A DNA stretch of 64,000 nt from assembly GCF_032854445.1 (NCBI RefSeq), contig NC_088301.1:30674402-30738401 (forward strand). Direction: 5' to 3'. The notes under the pieces were generated by a model. That model worked only from the letters and a program-made list of their open reading frames with translations. It made no database searches and was not told where the DNA came from. This document shows positions 62,985 to 64,000 of the stretch, piece after piece. Position 1 is the first letter of the stretch. Every line of letters begins with the position of its first letter. Made by a program: the position numbers and the translations under genes. The DNA is from Liolophura sinensis (lineage: Eukaryota; Mollusca; Polyplacophora; Chitonida; Chitonidae).

Positions 62985-63064
62985 ATCACCAATGCGGTCG
63001 CAGTGAGTTCAAGTCCAGCTCATGATGGTTTTCTCTCTCTCCGGTCGTACGTGGGATGGTCTGC
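62985..63064 (+). mobile_element. SINE-A central fragment
   Basis: CACCAATGCGGTCGCAGTGA, GTTCAAGTCCAGCTCATGAT, up to ACGTGGGATGGTCTGCC. It then gives way to a local repeat. Confidence 0.75.
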
Positions 63065-63300
63065 CATGCAGTATATGTTGTAGTATATGGGTGCTGTATA
63101 TGAATGTCTTGCATAGGCCTACATGTACACAAAAGTGTAACTCATCATCCATTTTATGTAGTTGTTGTAGTATTAGGGTGGTGTATATGAATGGCTTGCA
63201 TAGGCCTACATGTACATAAAAATGTAACTCATTCTGCATTCTGTATAGTTGTTGTGTATATGAATGGCTTGCATAGGCCTACATGTACGTAAACATGCAT
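63060..63300. repeat. Local tandem repeat, about 2.5-3 uneven copies
   Basis: Recurring GTATATGAATGGCTTGCATA, GGCCTACATGTACATAAAAA and TGTAACTCATTCTGCATT, about 70-105 bp apart. Confidence 0.75.
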
Positions 63301-64000
63301 GTCAATATGCAGTATGTATAGTTTCACATACTGTACGTCATTTAATAAGATATAGTCTTGTCTCTTTAACAGTGTTATCCAAATAAGGTCAGTTGTGACG
63401 TAGGCCTACAGGAATTTATCGTATTGGCTTGTACTATCTCGCTATCTATCTCATTGTATAATAGAGCTATATATAAAATTTATTATGTAATTTGATTCCT
63501 TTTAGTTATGCATGTGTGAAACCTATGTTTAGTCGTGTGATATACCTGAAGACAGCAGGATTTCCTGAAATATTCGCTACTATACTGCATGCCCATGCGA
63601 AGTGGCCCATCCAGTTCCGCGCCATTATACTTTGTTCCATCGACTTTGGCCCAAAATCAGAGTTTATTCCTTTAATGTGGGGATTTATCCTCAGGTGGGT
63701 GAAAGCGGAGCTTATTGATTAATTTTGACGTTCTTATCTTTTTGATAACACGTTTCCCATGTCAGCATTTATCTGATAACCCAGAAATGTAAACACATTG
63801 GCTATTTATCAGTTAATTTCCATCCCCGTTGAAAAATGTCACATTATAATAGCAGTAAATATTTACTATCGTCTTATCTGATTTAGATATATGGCATTAA
63901 TTGCCTCACATAATAATCTAGCCTTTTCTGAGCTAGTCATAATGTAAGATAGTTTATGCATCTTTCTAAACACTTCATATTTTGTTTTGTTTAGGGTCTA

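Larger units (their letters stand above)
62518..64000. other. First intron of the integrin alpha gene
   Basis: Begins with the GTAAGTAA donor. Contains a SINE-A fragment and a local repeat; no second exon recognised. Confidence 0.65.

Overview
The window is animal nuclear DNA. Its genes are split by GT-AG introns, it is AT-rich, and it is full of tRNA-derived SINEs, short fold-back DNA elements and minisatellites. The main SINE (tRNA head, body with CCGCCGTCGTATAAGTGAAA, TAAA-type tail) is of a kind common in molluscs and other marine lophotrochozoans, so a mollusc-like invertebrate is the best guess. No species can be named from this window alone.

Four coding units are supported. (1) A complete three-exon NADAR/YbiA-family gene on + (10773-14339, 178 aa). 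(2) A hAT-superfamily DNA transposon, 16446-20823, with its transposase on the minus strand. The C-terminal half of the transposase is open over about 575 codons and the zinc-finger N-terminus is decayed. (3) A complete ERCC4/XPF DNA-repair endonuclease gene on + (27946-55371), rebuilt here as 22 coding exons that join in frame to 889 aa. (4) The first coding exon of an integrin alpha subunit at the right edge (62363-62517).

Layout: 1-10.7 kb has no recognisable gene. It holds a fold-back element (about 3.0-3.5 kb), a 38-bp minisatellite (4.8-5.6 kb), a TA microsatellite, SINE copies and hairpins. The NADAR gene spans 10.8-14.3 kb, with a nested SINE/fold-back complex in intron 1 and a SINE plus a small TTAA-flanked MITE in intron 2. 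A further MITE (14.7-15.2 kb) and the hAT element follow. The stretch 20.8-27.9 kb is gene-poor, and ERCC4 fills 27.9-55.4 kb. From 55.4 to 62.3 kb there are further minisatellites, one of which is split by an 846-bp fold-back element.

The most striking feature lies inside ERCC4. Two contiguous exon edges have become tandem arrays. The 3' splice site and first 40-odd bases of exon 19, which carries part of the XPF nuclease active site, are repeated 23 times upstream of the real exon in units of exactly 114 bp. The last about 30 bases and 5' splice site of exon 21 are repeated 28 times downstream of the real exon. A 40-bp array also ends just before the exon 11 acceptor, and a 26-bp array beyond the stop codon multiplies AATAAA. 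Together the arrays place dozens of candidate splice and polyadenylation signals in one DNA-repair gene.
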